Source: Chamaecyparis obtusa (lineage: Eukaryota; Streptophyta; Pinopsida; Cupressales; Cupressaceae). Taken from it: a DNA stretch of 64,000 nucleotides. The stretch is from contig BSBK01001304.1 of assembly GCA_027943335.1 (NCBI GenBank), positions 1-64,000 on the forward strand. Reading direction: 5' to 3'. The translations under genes were made by a program, and so were the position numbers. The first letter of the stretch is position 1. The number at the start of each line of letters is the position of its first letter. Below, piece by piece: positions 11,921-23,789 of this stretch. The notes under the pieces are model-generated. The model was not told the origin of the DNA, ran no database searches, and saw only the letters and a list, made by a program, of their open reading frames with translations.

Positions 11921-12200
11921 GGGGCCGGGGCCCTAAAGTGGCTAGACCAGGATAACCGACTGATGAGTTAATTAACCAAGTGATAACCAAATAAAATTTA
12001 AGGGATGGGTTCAAACATTAAAAAGATTAAGTTGTGCCTCGCCCATGCCATTAGCGCTAGGATAGGCTATGGATGGGAGTGGGAGAAGGTACCTATGCGT
12101 AGGTACAAATTGAATGGCACTTGTCTGTATGAAAGGCATTCGATTTCCGCATGTGTCTACTTGGGGGCCGGGGCCCAGTGTGGCTAGTACCAGGACAACC
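11921..12200 (+). repeat. Pair of GGGGCCGGGGCCC motif repeats in the 5' LTR
   Basis: The motif ggggccggggccc followed by (a)gtggctag...accaggata/caacc occurs at 11921-11959 and again at 12163-12200. Both copies recur in the 3' LTR (offset 8705). This duplicated module lies downstream of the AT-rich core and could be a leader element; the function is unknown. Confidence 0.5.
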
Positions 12201-13009
12201 CAAGGGGTGAGGGCTATGCGATGACACTCACTTAGGTTGTTGCTTAGGATTTCCTACCCAAACCTTAGAATCCCTTGTGAAATGTACTTTGCTTGTGTGA
12301 AATGTTATCCACCCTTTTTGGTAAAACCTAGTAAGTTTCTTCTTGTGGGCTTGGTGTTTATCTCCTAGCACGGGGGGTGAAACCTTACCAGTTTCACATG
12401 GTTGGGTGGAAAATCTTTTTATCGAGGTATCTTGTGCAGATGTAAACAACTGAAGATTCATATTTGTCTGAGCACCTGTTGAAGAATGAAGATTTATACT
12501 TATTCATGTTGTTGTAAACTTATGTATTCTCCTATGAGGAGTTTAAATGTAATGTAATTTTCAAATGATGTAATAATGGGTAGCCATAGGAAAAAGGGTT
12601 ATATGGGATGTTTAATGTATGTTGGAAAGATGTAAATTTTGTTATGTATCAAGTTGTGCAAAATGTTGATGAATTATTTATTGTTCTATTGAAATATGTT
12701 AGTTAGATGAAATGGAATTATAGTTATTGAAAAGTTTTAGATGGAATTTATCTTTAAATGTGTTTAAGTATTTTTCAATAAAGAATCTGAAATAGAATTT
12801 GAATGGTTAGTAAATGTTGTTAAAATGTTTATCAATTCTCAATAAGTTATACATTTACATTTAAGGGAACCTTGGAAAGAAGTTAGAAAATGTTTTGTTT
12901 ATTATAAACTTTAAAAGTTCAAAAATTTTCGTTAAACTCTACTTAGGTTTTCTTTTATGAAGTAAACCTTTGTGTATTTTCCTGGTTCCCTTGCGGGGCA
13001 TGACATCTT

Positions 13010-13021
13010 TGGTATCAGAGC
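13010..13021 (+). promoter_or_regulatory. Primer-binding site (initiator tRNA-Met)
   Basis: TGGTATCAGAGC is the standard plant primer-binding site complementary to the 3' end of tRNA-iMet. It starts four bases after the 5' LTR end. Confidence 0.95.
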
Positions 13022-13148
13022 ACTAAGTTGCTACACTGGGACCTAAAGAAATTGGGTCCATGTACCTTAAACTTACACTACACCTTAGGAAAACTCAAAA
13101 TGAAAATCAAAAACCATAAACTCATCATTCTTCTTAACTCATGGCAAG

Positions 13149-14765
13149 ATGCCACCCGTAACCCGTGGTCGTAGAGGAGGTGCCCAAAATACTCCTCCTA
13201 GATCCCAACACGAAGATTCTCAAGAAGAAGAACAATACGAGGAACAAGGGGAACAATCTAACAATCAATCAGGAGGCTTTCAGGGAGCCCAAGTAACAGA
13301 GTTACTACAACAAATCCTTCAGAGGTTAGAGGCAGGGCAGGATAGAGGCCAGCATGGGGAGAATGGTACTCACCATGAGGAAAGAGAAAGAAGTCCTAGG
13401 AGGAGAGACCAGACATTGGAAGAGGATGCCCTACGGGCTTCTCATATGCGGGATCTCCTTAGAACCAAGACAAACCCATTTAAGGGAACACAAGGTGGAA
13501 CTTCCGCACAAACTTGGTTGCTAGAATTAGAAAGGCTTTTCTCCATGCACCCATACCACAGTAACACCAAAGCCTGGTTTGCAGTCATTCACCTTAGAGA
13601 CTTTGCATCCACATGGTGGGAAACAGAAAGAGAGAAACTTCACTTAGACATCACCACCCTTTCTTGGGAACTATTCCTAGAACTTTTTCGAGCTAAATTT
13701 CTATCAGACCATTGGAGGCGGGACAGAGCCGAAGAATTTCATAATCTAAGACAGCTTAATATGTCAGTGGATGACTATGAGAGGAAGTTCTTGGAACTCA
13801 AGCCATATTCAGGGTTTAAGGATGACGAACCTATGTTAACTCAACACTTTCTCAGAGGGCTCAACGGTCATTTGGCCTGCAGTGTAAGAATGTTTGAACC
13901 TCAGACTATAAATGATGCAGTCATTAAGGCTCGTCTTGAAGAACAAAACATAGCCTTGGGGTTAGGAAGCCGAACCAGTGGTCATGGTGGCAATACTTTT
14001 CAGGTTGGGTCAGGGAATCAATTTCAAGGTACACCTAAGAACTATCCGCCCAAAGGGAATCAGAACCAACAGAAAAGGAAGTTTTTCAACAACAACAACA
14101 ACAATCAGAATGGAAACAAAAGTAAAAGTGGGGGCTCACAATTTAATAATTCTCGCAACTGGCAATGTGCAAAACAATTCCCAAACCGTCAGCCAGCTTC
14201 GAGTATGCCTCAGAACTCTAGTCTGGGTAGCTACCAGCAATCTAGTGTACCTTCTGCAGGAAGAAATTTTGTCAAGAACACCGGATGTTACTCTTGTGGG
14301 CAGCATGGGCACATCGCAGTTAATTGCCCTCAGAAATCTTCTTCAGTAGTTAGTTTTAGACAGGCCACTTCAGAACCTATAGTAGGTAACTCAGGCAGAT
14401 CCCATCGAGCATTTTCTGCTGCAAACCATGGACAAGCCAATAGTCAGGGGATAGTCATTGAAACTCCAGGTTTGTTAAAGGGTATCTCTACCACCGTTTT
14501 GTTTGATTCTGGAGCAACAGATTCTTTTATTTCATCCTCTTTAGTAGAGCAATGTGGGCTGAAGGCAGTAAGGCAGGAAGATAGGTGGCAGGTTGAACTA
14601 GCCTCCGGGGCAAGGGTAGTCTTTGACGCCTGTGTTCAAAGTTGTAGTTTGGAACTTGGACCTTTCTCTACCTTAGTGGATCTTAGAGTGATTCCTTTGG
14701 GATCATATGGAGTAGTGTTGGGCATGGATTGGTTGGATGCTCACAAAGCGACTTTGGATTGTTGA
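13149..14765 (+). CDS. gag-pro: Gag and protease of the Tekay-like element
   Basis: Gag packages the element RNA into particles and the aspartic protease cleaves the polyprotein. The 538-codon frame begins with a basic/acidic low-complexity head. It continues with a retrotransposon gag core (about residues 95-215, with FASTWWETEREKL and ERKFLELKPYSG) and an N/Q/S-rich linker. A CCHC knuckle CYSCGQHGHIAVNC is at about 379-392, and the retropepsin active site LFDSGATDSFI is near 452. It ends at GMDWLDAHKATLDC, where chromovirus polyproteins normally read on; the stop TGA at 14763 probably replaces a sense codon. The start is the first ATG in the gag frame, about 130 bp after the primer-binding site. 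Confidence 0.93.
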   Translation: MPPVTRGRRGGAQNTPPRSQHEDSQEEEQYEEQGEQSNNQSGGFQGAQVTELLQQILQRLEAGQDRGQHGENGTHHEERERSPRRRDQTLEEDALRASHMRDLLRTKTNPFKGTQGGTSAQTWLLELERLFSMHPYHSNTKAWFAVIHLRDFASTWWETEREKLHLDITTLSWELFLELFRAKFLSDHWRRDRAEEFHNLRQLNMSVDDYERKFLELKPYSGFKDDEPMLTQHFLRGLNGHLACSVRMFEPQTINDAVIKARLEEQNIALGLGSRTSGHGGNTFQVGSGNQFQGTPKNYPPKGNQNQQKRKFFNNNNNNQNGNKSKSGGSQFNNSRNWQCAKQFPNRQPASSMPQNSSLGSYQQSSVPSAGRNFVKNTGCYSCGQHGHIAVNCPQKSSSVVSFRQATSEPIVGNSGRSHRAFSAANHGQANSQGIVIETPGLLKGISTTVLFDSGATDSFISSSLVEQCGLKAVRQEDRWQVELASGARVVFDACVQSCSLELGPFSTLVDLRVIPLGSYGVVLGMDWLDAHKATLDC

Positions 14766-14792
14766 AACAAAAGTGTTCAATGCACTGATGAC

Positions 14793-16466
14793 TTGGGGAA
14801 AACTAAGAAGATTATTGGGGTTCCATCATCCATCTCTCTCCGCATGATTTCCGCGATGCAGCTTAAGAGGTGCATGCGCAAAGGATGCCAACTTTTTGCA
14901 GTCACAATGGAGGAGTTAGATCAAGAAGAGAGTAGGGAGATATCATTAGATCACCCCCTTTTACAGGAATACTTGGATGTTTTTCCAAAGGAAATTCCAG
15001 GGATGCCACCTAAGAGGGACATAGATTTTCGAATTGAATTGGTGCCGGGAGCAGAACCAATTTCCAAAGCTCCGTACCGTATGACCACACAAGAACTTGA
15101 GGAACTCAAGACTCAGCTAGAAGAAATTTTAGAAAAAGGGCTTATAAGACCTAGTGTATCACCTTGGGGAGCGCCAGTGATATTTGTAAAGAAGAAAGAT
15201 GGATCCCTCCGATTATGTATTGACTATCGTCAACTGAACAAGGTTACTATCAAAAATTGGTATCCTCTACCTCGCATTGATGACCTATTTGATCAGATGA
15301 AAGGGGCAAAAATATTCTCTAAGATAGATCTCAAGTCAGGCTATCATCAACTGAGAATTCAAGAAGCTGATATTCATAGAACAGCTTTTCGCACCAGGTA
15401 TGGCCATTATGAGTTCACGGTGGTGCCCTTTGGGTTAACAAATGCTCCTTCTGTATTTATGAGCTTGATGAATGGAGTGTTTAGAACTTACTTGGACAAA
15501 TTTGTGATAGTGTTCTTAGATGATATCTTGGTTTACTCCAAAACTCTTGAAGAACACGAGGTTCATCTTCGGCAAGTATTGCAGTGCCTTAGGGAGAACC
15601 AACTGTATGCTAATGCTGAAAAGTGTGAATTCTTTCAAACTGAGGTTAAGTATCTTGGGCATGTCATATCAGGAAATGGCATTGCTGTTGACCCAGATAA
15701 AATTCAAGCCATAGTAGGGTGGCCAACTCCTACTAATGTTCCTGAGATTCACAGTTTTATGGGTTTAGCCGGGTATTACAGAAGGTTTGTCAAAGATTTT
15801 TCTCGGGTTGCTCACCCCATTACTTCACTTCAAAGGAAGGGTAAGAAGTTTGTTTGGTCAGAAAAGTGTGAGGCCACTTTCCAAACCCTGAAAGACAGAT
15901 TGACCAGTGCTCCAATCTTGGTAGTTCCCGAGCCATCCAAAAATTTTGTAGTATGCACAGATGCTTCTCTAGAGGGGATCGGGGCAGTTCTTATGCAAGA
16001 AGGAAAGGTTGTGGCTTATGAGTCAAGAAAACTCAAGGATCATGAACTCAACTACCCCACCCACGACCTTGAACTTGCCGCAATTGTTCATGCCTTGGTG
16101 AAATGGAGACACTTTCTGTTGGGTCACAAGTTTGAACTCCAAACAGATCATAGAAGTCTTCAGTACATCTTCTCCCAACCCAATCTCAATGCTAGGCAGC
16201 GAAGGTGGATGGAATTTTTATGCGAATATGAGTTCGAAGTTAAGTATGTTCAAGGTAAAATGAATGTGGTGGCAGATGCTCTGAGTAGGCGCCGACATAC
16301 TCTTTCAGTCGTGACCCTTAGCACAGATCTGGAGAGCAGAATCAGGGAGGCCCTTACTTCTGACCCTTGGTTCCAGGAAGTTAAGTTGGAGATAGAATCG
16401 GGAAGGCCTTTGGAAGGTCGCTTCTCAGGATACTCATTGGATTCAGTAGGGTTGCTAAAACAATAG
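14793..16466 (+). CDS. pol: Reverse transcriptase and RNase H of the Tekay-like element
   Basis: This is the continuation of the polyprotein after the stop at 14763; no frameshift is needed. It makes cDNA from the element RNA and removes the RNA strand. The RT shows [34 protein letters not shown] and the catalytic FLDDILVYS (about residues 238-246). RNase H follows with [11 protein letters not shown], the Glu of HDLELAAI and TDHRSL, then ADALSRR. All expected acidic residues are present. The frame ends with TAG at 16464, just before the YVPM that precedes integrase. The first ATG here is not a true start, because the protein would be made as part of one polyprotein. Confidence 0.93.
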   Translation: MGKTKKIIGVPSSISLRMISAMQLKRCMRKGCQLFAVTMEELDQEESREISLDHPLLQEYLDVFPKEIPGMPPKRDIDFRIELVPGAEPISKAPYRMTTQELEELKTQLEEILEKGLIRPSVSPWGAPVIFVKKKDGSLRLCIDYRQLNKVTIKNWYPLPRIDDLFDQMKGAKIFSKIDLKSGYHQLRIQEADIHRTAFRTRYGHYEFTVVPFGLTNAPSVFMSLMNGVFRTYLDKFVIVFLDDILVYSKTLEEHEVHLRQVLQCLRENQLYANAEKCEFFQTEVKYLGHVISGNGIAVDPDKIQAIVGWPTPTNVPEIHSFMGLAGYYRRFVKDFSRVAHPITSLQRKGKKFVWSEKCEATFQTLKDRLTSAPILVVPEPSKNFVVCTDASLEGIGAVLMQEGKVVAYESRKLKDHELNYPTHDLELAAIVHALVKWRHFLLGHKFELQTDHRSLQYIFSQPNLNARQRRWMEFLCEYEFEVKYVQGKMNVVADALSRRRHTLSVVTLSTDLESRIREALTSDPWFQEVKLEIESGRPLEGRFSGYSLDSVGLLKQ

Positions 16467-16484
16467 AATAGAATCTATGTTCCC

Positions 16485-17387
16485 ATGGTCGGAGATCTTC
16501 GTGCACTTATCCTTTCGGAAAGTCAGAAGGCGCCCTATTCGGCACATCCAGGAGTGAAGAAAATGTATGCCGACCTACGACAGTTGTACTATTGGTCAGG
16601 GATGAAGAGGGATATAGCAGACTACGTGGCTAGATGTTTAGAGTGTCAGAGAGTGAAGGCCGAGCATCAACACCCTGCAGGTCTATTGCAACCTCACCTA
16701 GTGCCAGAATGGAAATGGGATAACATTTCCATGGATTTTATAGTGGGACTTCCAATTACTCCTAGGAGACATGATGCTATCATGGTAATGGTGGATAGGC
16801 TGACCAAGGTAGCTCATTTCTCTCCTATACAGTCTTCCTATTCAGCATCTTCTGTGGCCAGAATATTTATGAAGGATATTGTGAGACTCCACGGCATTCC
16901 TAGGAAAATCATATCTGATCGTGATCCAGTATTCACCTCAGCTCTTTGGACATCACTTCAGCATGCTTTAGGGACTCAACTTAACTTTAGTTCAGCCTAT
17001 CACCCGGAGACAGATGGACAGACAGAGCGAGTCAATCAGGTCCTCGAGGATATGCTCAGGATGTATGTTATGGACAGGCAGACCCATTGGGAGGAGTACC
17101 TCTACTTGGTAGAATTTGCATATAACAATGGTTATCACAGTTCCATAGGCATGTCCCCTTTTCAGGCATTGTATGGCCGCCCTTGTCATACTCCCTTGAG
17201 CTGGGATCAGTTGGAGGACAGGGTACTTTTGGGGCCTGAAATGTTGCAGGACATGGAGGATCAGGTCAGGCGCATCAGAGAGCACATTGTGACAGCTCAG
17301 GATAGACAGAAGAAGTACGCCGACGCTCACAGGATTGATGTACATTTTTCTCCTGGTGATAGAGTATTTTTGAGGGTGCGTCCATGA
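16485..17387 (+). CDS. int: Integrase of the Tekay-like element
   Basis: Integrase joins the cDNA to the host genome. The N-terminal zinc-binding module shows HPGVKKMY and CLECQRVK. The first His expected about nine residues before HPG appears as Gln (in SESQKAPYSAHPG), which would spoil the HHCC site. The catalytic core keeps the DDE triad: Asp in SMDFIVGLP, Asp in ISDRDPVFTS and Glu in DGQTERVNQ. The frame runs to RVRP and is then cut by TGA at 17385, probably a former Trp codon. The following piece (17421-17780) is in the same polyprotein. Confidence 0.92.
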   Translation: MVGDLRALILSESQKAPYSAHPGVKKMYADLRQLYYWSGMKRDIADYVARCLECQRVKAEHQHPAGLLQPHLVPEWKWDNISMDFIVGLPITPRRHDAIMVMVDRLTKVAHFSPIQSSYSASSVARIFMKDIVRLHGIPRKIISDRDPVFTSALWTSLQHALGTQLNFSSAYHPETDGQTERVNQVLEDMLRMYVMDRQTHWEEYLYLVEFAYNNGYHSSIGMSPFQALYGRPCHTPLSWDQLEDRVLLGPEMLQDMEDQVRRIREHIVTAQDRQKKYADAHRIDVHFSPGDRVFLRVRP

Positions 17388-17420
17388 AAGAGCCCAATCC
17401 GTTATGGAAAAGGCTCCAAG

Positions 17421-17780
17421 TTGGCACCCCGATTTGTTGGTCCTTTCGAGGTCCTAGAGAGGATAGGACCAGTAGCCTATCGGCTTGCCTTGCCGCCCAG
17501 CCTTGCTCGTATTCATGATGTATTCAATGTTTCAGTTCTTAGAAAGTATATTCCTGATGTGACTCATGTTTTGGATTGGAATGCATTACAGGTAGCGGAT
17601 GGGCAGCTGGCTTTAGAGCCAATACGTATTCTGCAGCAGCGGACACTGACCCTCAGGGGTCACAGCATAGAGCAGGCAAGGGTCCAATGGGACCCCAATG
17701 ATGAATCTTCCGCCACATGGGAAGATGCCACTAGGATTAGAGATGCTTATCCGTACTTGTTTGTAGGCTTCCAGGAGTAA
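17421..17780 (+). CDS. Integrase C-terminus: GPY/F module and chromodomain-like tail
   Basis: The frame continues after the stop at 17385. [18 protein letters not shown] and [12 protein letters not shown] form the GPY/F module. Residues from about 70 on ([21 protein letters not shown], then TWED and DAYPYLF) match the chromodomain-type ending of chromoviral integrases, which steers integration to particular chromatin marks. The stop at 17778 is the natural polyprotein end, 10 bp before the polypurine tract. Confidence 0.9.
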   Translation: MAPRFVGPFEVLERIGPVAYRLALPPSLARIHDVFNVSVLRKYIPDVTHVLDWNALQVADGQLALEPIRILQQRTLTLRGHSIEQARVQWDPNDESSATWEDATRIRDAYPYLFVGFQE

Positions 17781-17790
17781 GCCTAACTCT

Positions 17791-17802
17791 AGGGGGGGAG
17801 GA
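17791..17802 (+). other. Polypurine tract of the Tekay-like element
   Basis: agggggggagga lies immediately before the 3' LTR start at 17803. Confidence 0.9.
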
Positions 17803-20800
17803 TGTAATACCTCTCCTACAGTGATACTATGATTTGATACTTTTTTTATGATGGTTAGAACTATGCACTCATGTTTATATTTTTCATGGAGGATTATACG
17901 TTCATCAGATGATATTTATATGCTCAGATATAGTTACTTTGATTATATGTTTATGAGATCCTAGAAGAATGTATTAGTTTTACATGTTTTATCTCATGAA
18001 TGGTATACTAACCCTTATCTCAATTGGTTTATGGATACATATGTGTTTTTCATGACTCAGGACGAAGTCGTAGTTACTCACTTGGTGAGGTCCACACGAT
18101 GTATCGATCCTGGTCATCTGCTTGCATATATCTGATGTGTATATCTATATGTATATGTATCTCTTCTTGGTGATGCAGGAATTGCAGGTACCGGGTATCG
18201 TCTCCACCTGGCTCCACAGGTCTGAGCGATCCCTTAAAAATCCTCGATCGTTGTTGTTGTCATGGAGATATCATCAAGCTTCACAAAAGAAAACCTTTAT
18301 CCTTGATCATTCACCTTAGGTGGGAAGTGCCGGGTCAGTTCCTGGTAGGGAGATATTATGTGGTTTATCAGTTATTAGGGTTTGGATCTTGTTCTTACTG
18401 TTAGGGATACTCAACTTTGTCAGTAGGTTATCTAGGTGAGTCCTTGTTGATCGATGTCTGTTTCAGTGACTTATCCCTGTTTAGATTTTCATGTTAGTAT
18501 TAAGATCGAGTTGCTATTTGTACCTTGCATCTTCTGGTTATATAGTTATAAAATGTTAGTAAAACGAATAATGAGCCATTTATACTATATGTGTCATAAA
18601 CATGTGGGTGCACACATATGCTTATGAACACATATAGGTATATTAAGGTATAAATATATATTCATAAATATAAATAAATATATATACTTAATTATATTAA
18701 CAAATAGCACTAGCCTTATGGTTGTTGATAAAAATAAATTAAGAAATAAATAAAATAAGATAAAATAAAATAACTTTTGGTAATAAAACTAACTAGCTAG
18801 GAGGGAGTTGAACTCGAGACCTCCTAGAAGTTGGGGCTAGTTAGTTACCAATTGTGCTATGTGAATTCCTTGTGAGGTAAGTAATTAAATTTATTATTAA
18901 ACCTTATTTTAGAGAATATTTTAATAAAAAAAAATATATATAAACAAAACTTTATTTGTTACGGGAGAAAATTAGTTTCTCCTCCAACCGACTATGGAAG
19001 TTGGAGAAGTTTCTTCCCGTATAGAAACTTCTCCAACCAAATAGTTGGAGAGGAGATTATATCTATGATGATTGGTTCGGAAGACGGGGGCTGGAAACTA
19101 TTTTGGGAACGGAAGAACTTTGGCTAATCAGGAGAAATTTGGGAGCGGAGGAACAGGGAGCAGCGGAAGAAATTTTGCAGGAACGGGCTTCGTCAACCAG
19201 GGAACTATTTACCAGGTTGGAGCTTTTCCCTGATAATCCCTAGGATATGAAATAATTATTTTATTGTCTGTTTGTGCATTATTGTTTATGTTAGATCGGC
19301 AAACTCAATAGTTTTAACATCATGGTTATATTAATATTTTCTGAAATAAAATGTAAATTCACAGAATATCAAACCTTAGAAAATGTATAAGAAGTTAGAT
19401 AAACAAATAAAATACATAACGTTGTATTTTATAATATTATTAAGAGTTATATTTTCCTGTATATGTCCTTTAAAAATAAAATAAAATATATATAAATATA
19501 AAATTATTAACCTACTATGTGTTTGACATTCTAAAATATTCATTAATTAATTAACTATTGTCTTAATATTCTTATTATGTAATAGATAAAATAAATTCTA
19601 TTAAATGTGTTTTTTAAAAAGTTTTAAGAAAATAATAATAAAATTAAATTAAAAAAAACAATGAATAGGGCCGCTGCCGCGGCGGGTCCCGCAGTACCGA
19701 ACGGCAGCGTCCGCTGCCGGCGGCACCTTCGGGTGCCGTGCGGCAGTGACCGCTGTCGGCGGTACCCGGGGGTACCGCACGGGAGCGGGCCCCCGTGTAG
19801 GGTTTGCTTTAAAAAAGAAACATTTTTTTTTTATTTAATTTTAACATTTAAAAAAAATACAATTTCGGTATTTTATGTATAATATAGGTATAATGTAATT
19901 TATGTTTAACATTAATCTAAGTAGATATTATATTATATATATATATAATATAGGTATTATTATATATATATAATATAATTTGAATTTTTATTTAAATTAA
20001 TTTTGTATTATATTTTTAGGATAGTAGTAATTGAAAACATGGGTTAAATAATTTAATACATATGATATTGATAATTAGACTTATATTATATATATATAAT
20101 ATATATTATTATATATATATAATATAATATTAAAATTGAAGAAATATATCAAATTGTTTATGTTAAGGTGTTCTTTTTTTTAATATATATTTTTGATGGT
20201 TTAGTTTTATATTATGAATTTGGTTATACATACATATAATTAAAGAACTTGTCGGACAAAGTGATATTAAATATCATTATATTATGTAATGAAATTTGTT
20301 AGATGAACGAAATGTTTGAACTAGAGGCATATTTATTTCGATGTTTTAACTGTGTAAATATTTTTAAGTTGTAAATAAATAATTGATTTCTTAGTTCCAT
20401 GCTTAGACAAATGTTAGGATGGGGGCTAGAAAATGGAAACAAAACTCTTACTTTCAATTTTGTCAACAAATCAAACTAGTCAAACTTGTGATCTCCTAAG
20501 CATCCTAGGTAGGTCTGTTATAATGAAATTGTTGGACATGTTAGTGGTCTGACTAGGGAAACCTAACAGGAATAGGTTAGGGTTAGGAAACCTAGGAACC
20601 CCTAAGTGAGTGGCTCTCAGTGCGGGGCCGGGGCCCTAAAGTGGCTAGACTAGGATAACCGACTGATGAGTTAATTAACCAAGTGATAACCAAATAAAAT
20701 TTAAGGGATGGGTTCAAACATTAAAAAGATTAAGTTGTGCCTCGCCCATGCCATTAGCGCTAGGACAGGCTATGGATGGGAGTGGGAGAAGGTACCTATG

Positions 20801-21708
20801 CGTAGGTACAAATCGAATGGCACTTGTCTGTATGAAAGGCATTCGATTTCCGCATGTGTCTACTTGGGGGCCGGGGCCCAGTGTGGCTAGTACCAGGACA
20901 ACCCAAGGGGTGAGGGCTATGCGATGACACTCACTTAGGTTGTTGCTTAGGATTTCCTACCCAAACCTTAGAATCCCTTGTGAAATGTACTTTACTTGTG
21001 TGAAATGTTATCCACCCTTTTTGGTAAAACCTAGTAAGTTTCTTCTTGTGGGCTTGGTGTTTATCTCCTAGCACGGGGGGTGAAACCTTACCAGTTTCAC
21101 ATGGTTGGGTGGAAAATCTTTTTATCGAGGTATCTTGTGCAGATGTAAACAACTGAAGATTCATATTTGTCTGAGCACCTGTTGAAGAATGAAGATTTAT
21201 ACTTATTCATGTTGTTGTAAACTTATGTATTCTCCTATGAGGAGTTTAAATGTAATGTAATTTTCAAATGATGTAATAATGGGTAGCCGTAGGAAAAAGG
21301 GTTATATGGGATGTTTAATGTATGTTGGAAAGATGTAAATTTTGTTATGTATCAAGTTGTGCAAAATGTTGATGAATCATTTATTGTTCTATTGAAATAT
21401 GTTAGTTAGATGAAATGGAATTATAGTTATTGAAAAGTTTTAGATGGAATTTATCTTTAAATGTGTTTAAGTATTTTTCAATAAAGAATCTGAAATAGAA
21501 TTTGAATGGTTAGTAAATGTTGTTAAAATGTTTATCAATTCTCAATAAGTTATACATTTACATTTAAGGGAACCTTGGAAAGAAGTTAGAAAATGTTTTG
21601 TTTATTATAAACTTTAAAAGTTCAAAATTTTTCGTTAAACTCTACTTAGGTTTTCTTTTATGAAGTAAACCTTTGTGTATTTTCCTGGTTCCCTTGCGGG
21701 GCATGACA
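17803..21708 (+). repeat. 3' LTR of the Tekay-like element (3906 bp)
   Basis: It is almost identical to 9098-13005. The visible differences are nearly all C/T or G/A, plus one 2-bp difference in a TA repeat near 19945. The tRNA-like segment is at 18803-18859 and the GC-rich block at 19667-19803. Confidence 0.93.
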
Positions 21709-21713
21709 TGATT

Positions 21714-22260
21714 CATCAAACCATGCCAATTGCACCCAAAAATAGGCTGCTAGCAATTAGGCCTTTGTCAAGCCTTTTTTTTTATATTAAGCCACCTAAA
21801 GGGCTTAGGATTCAGATGCCCTTTATTGAGAACTCCAAGATATCTAAGGTCTTCTCCTCCTAGATTTTTTGTACACCAACTGCTACAGCCATGCCTGAAA
21901 ACAAGTATTTTGACACAACTTGGACAGTCTGACTAAGAGTTTGTTTTCTTAGCAGCCAAAGAAACTCACCCAATCTTCTAATTTGACTTGGGGCTTCTTT
22001 AGATGTGTGTCTACCTCTCCATGAGATTTTAGTTGAAGCAACCAATGCATTCAACTTGTTGTAATCTTCTTGTAATGATTTGTCATCCCTAACTGTGCTC
22101 AACTCACTCACCTAGAACATCATTGCAAACATAGAAAATGAGCTTCCCAGGGCCCCTCCTTCCAAAAATATAGTACATGGAGTCTCCTCACCCATTCCAA
22201 GAGCCCGTACAAAATTGACAATGGAATGATGAGCTAAGACTCCATTTGTTCAACCTTCCT
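21714..22260 (-). pseudogene. Exon-like gene fragment carried by the CACTA element
   Basis: On the minus strand two neighbouring frames look coding. About 22112-22260 reads through NFVRALGMGEETPC and LEGGALGSSFSMF up to a splice-donor-like ctag|gtgagt. The second, 21860-22111, reads through SKEAPSQIRRLGEFLWLLRK. I do not recognise the protein. The fragment lies directly right of the retrotransposon insertion and probably continued across it. It is most likely a captured host gene piece, but transposon-derived sequence cannot be excluded. Confidence 0.35.
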
Positions 22261-22841
22261 GGTTCAAACCAATGATAGGCTACTTAACAAAAGAATTAAC
22301 AAACTAGTTGGAATGCTTCAAAACTCAAAAAAAACACAACACAGAATAAAAAAACAACTTGTACTAACTTTTCCAATAGACACTACGAGCTATCTAATCC
22401 ATTAATCAACTGAAAACAAAGAAACAAAAAAACTCAAGAATTCACTAAAACCGTGTTACTCTACAAATCTTCTTAATTCCAAATGTTTTTCCCCCCAACC
22501 TTTTGCACAGATCGATGGAGGCCTCTTATAGTTGATCTGATGCCTAATTCAATGGTTTCATATGGTTACATAACCATCTTACTCGAAAATGCTCCCTTGC
22601 ACAAATGTTGTCAATGTTGTGAATGACAACATTGACAACTTGTTACAACCTTTGGGATTTCGGTTCAAAACTTATTGTTCAAACACCATAAGACCCTAAC
22701 CATGACTTAGTTAGGCTATTTAGACCTCACATAGGCCACTTCTACACTTCTTTTCCCAATTTGACCCCTAAATGCTTCATTCCCACTTTTGCCACAATAT
22801 TGGTAACTTGGGTACAAATTGGCACTTGCCTTCACAAAGGT
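22261..22841. other. CACTA interior, no recognised feature
   Basis: AT-rich sequence without a supported frame. A local inverted repeat around ttgtcaatgttgtgaatgacaacattgacaac (22607-22641) could form a small hairpin. It may be intron sequence of the neighbouring captured fragment. Confidence 0.35.
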
Positions 22842-23789
22842 CACACATGAGGACATCTCACAGTGATCGATTGTCCCTTTCGTAATTGCCACTTGAATGT
22901 ATTGCTATTGAACCACATTAATGCTTTTCTTCTTCAACAAATGAGGATAGTCACTCTAAAGACAACATGATAATGTACACTCACTGTAAGGACAGTCACA
23001 AATGAGGACATCTCACAGTGACTGTCCCTTGTGTAATTGCCGCTTGAATGTATTTCTATTGAACCACATTAATGCTTTTCTTCTTCAACAAATGAGGACA
23101 GTCACTCTAAAGACAACATGATAATGTACACTCACTGTAAGGATAGTCACAAATGAGGACATCTCACAGTGACTGTCCCTTGTGTAATTGCTGCTTGAAT
23201 TACACAAGGGACAGTCATTGTGAGATGTCCTCATTTGTGACAAGGACAGTCACACATGAGGACATCTCACAGTGATTGTCCCTTGTGTAATTGCCACTTG
23301 AATGTATTGCTATTGAACCACATTAATGCTTTTCTTCTTCAACAAATGAGGACAGTCACTCTAAAGACAACATGATAATGTACACTCACTGTAAGGACAG
23401 TCACAAATGAGGACATCTCACAGTGACTGTCCCTTGTGTAATTGCTGCTTGAATTACTTAAGGGACAGTCATTGTGAGATGTCCTCATTTGTGACAAGGA
23501 TAGTCACACATGAGGACATCTCATAGTGATTGTCCCTTGTGTAATTGTCACTTGAATGTATTGCTATTGAACCACATTAATGCTTTTCTTCTTCAACAAA
23601 TGAGGACAGTCACTCTAAAGACAACATGATAATGTACACTCACTATAAGGATAGTCACAAATGAGGACATCTCACAGTGACTGTCCCTTGTGTAATTGCC
23701 GCTTGAATTACACAAGGGACAGTCATTGTGAGATGTCCTCATTTGTGACAAGGATAGTCACACATGAGGACATCTCACAGTGATTGTCT
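22842..23789. repeat. Palindromic module array 1
   Basis: Modules P1 (gtgtacattatcatgttg...agtgactgtcctcat) and P2 (caagtggcaattacacaag...gagatgtcctcatttgtgac) alternate here in both orientations, with the spacer aatgcttttcttcttcaac. The phrase ending gtcacaaatgaggacatc recurs near 22988, 23140, 23394 and 23646. No reading frame fits. Confidence 0.8.

Larger units (their letters stand above)
9098..13005 (+). repeat. 5' LTR of the Tekay-like element (3908 bp)
   Basis: It starts tgtaatacctctcctac and ends gcatgaca, matching 17803-21708. It holds a tRNA-like segment, a GC-rich block in AT-rich surroundings, TA-rich tracts and a repeated GGGGCCGGGGCCC motif, each listed separately. The short frames inside it (for example at 10956, 12005 and 12228) recur in both LTRs and have no recognisable domain, so I do not call them genes. 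Confidence 0.93.
9098..21708 (+). mobile_element. Tekay/Del-like chromovirus (Ty3/gypsy LTR retrotransposon), nearly intact
   Basis: The LTRs are 9098-13005 and 17803-21708, both TG...CA, flanked by the 5-bp duplication tgatt (9093-9097 and 21709-21713). A tRNA-Met primer-binding site, gag, protease, RT, RNase H, integrase, GPY/F module and chromodomain-like end follow in the normal chromovirus order, then a G-rich polypurine tract. The long LTRs and polyprotein order fit the Tekay/Del clade; the clade is inferred from family knowledge, not from a tree. The LTRs differ at about 15 sites by eye, nearly all transitions, plus a short TA-repeat difference, so insertion was recent. Three in-frame stops break the polyprotein. 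Confidence 0.93.

Noticed and set aside
12005..12461. Short frames on both strands, repeated at 20708-21164
   Set aside because: Both lie inside the LTRs and show no recognisable protein features.
13978..14349. 123-codon plus-strand frame
   Set aside because: Out-of-frame shadow of the Tekay-like gag.
16992..17345. 117-codon minus-strand frame
   Set aside because: Antisense shadow of the integrase, whose catalytic motifs are on the plus strand.
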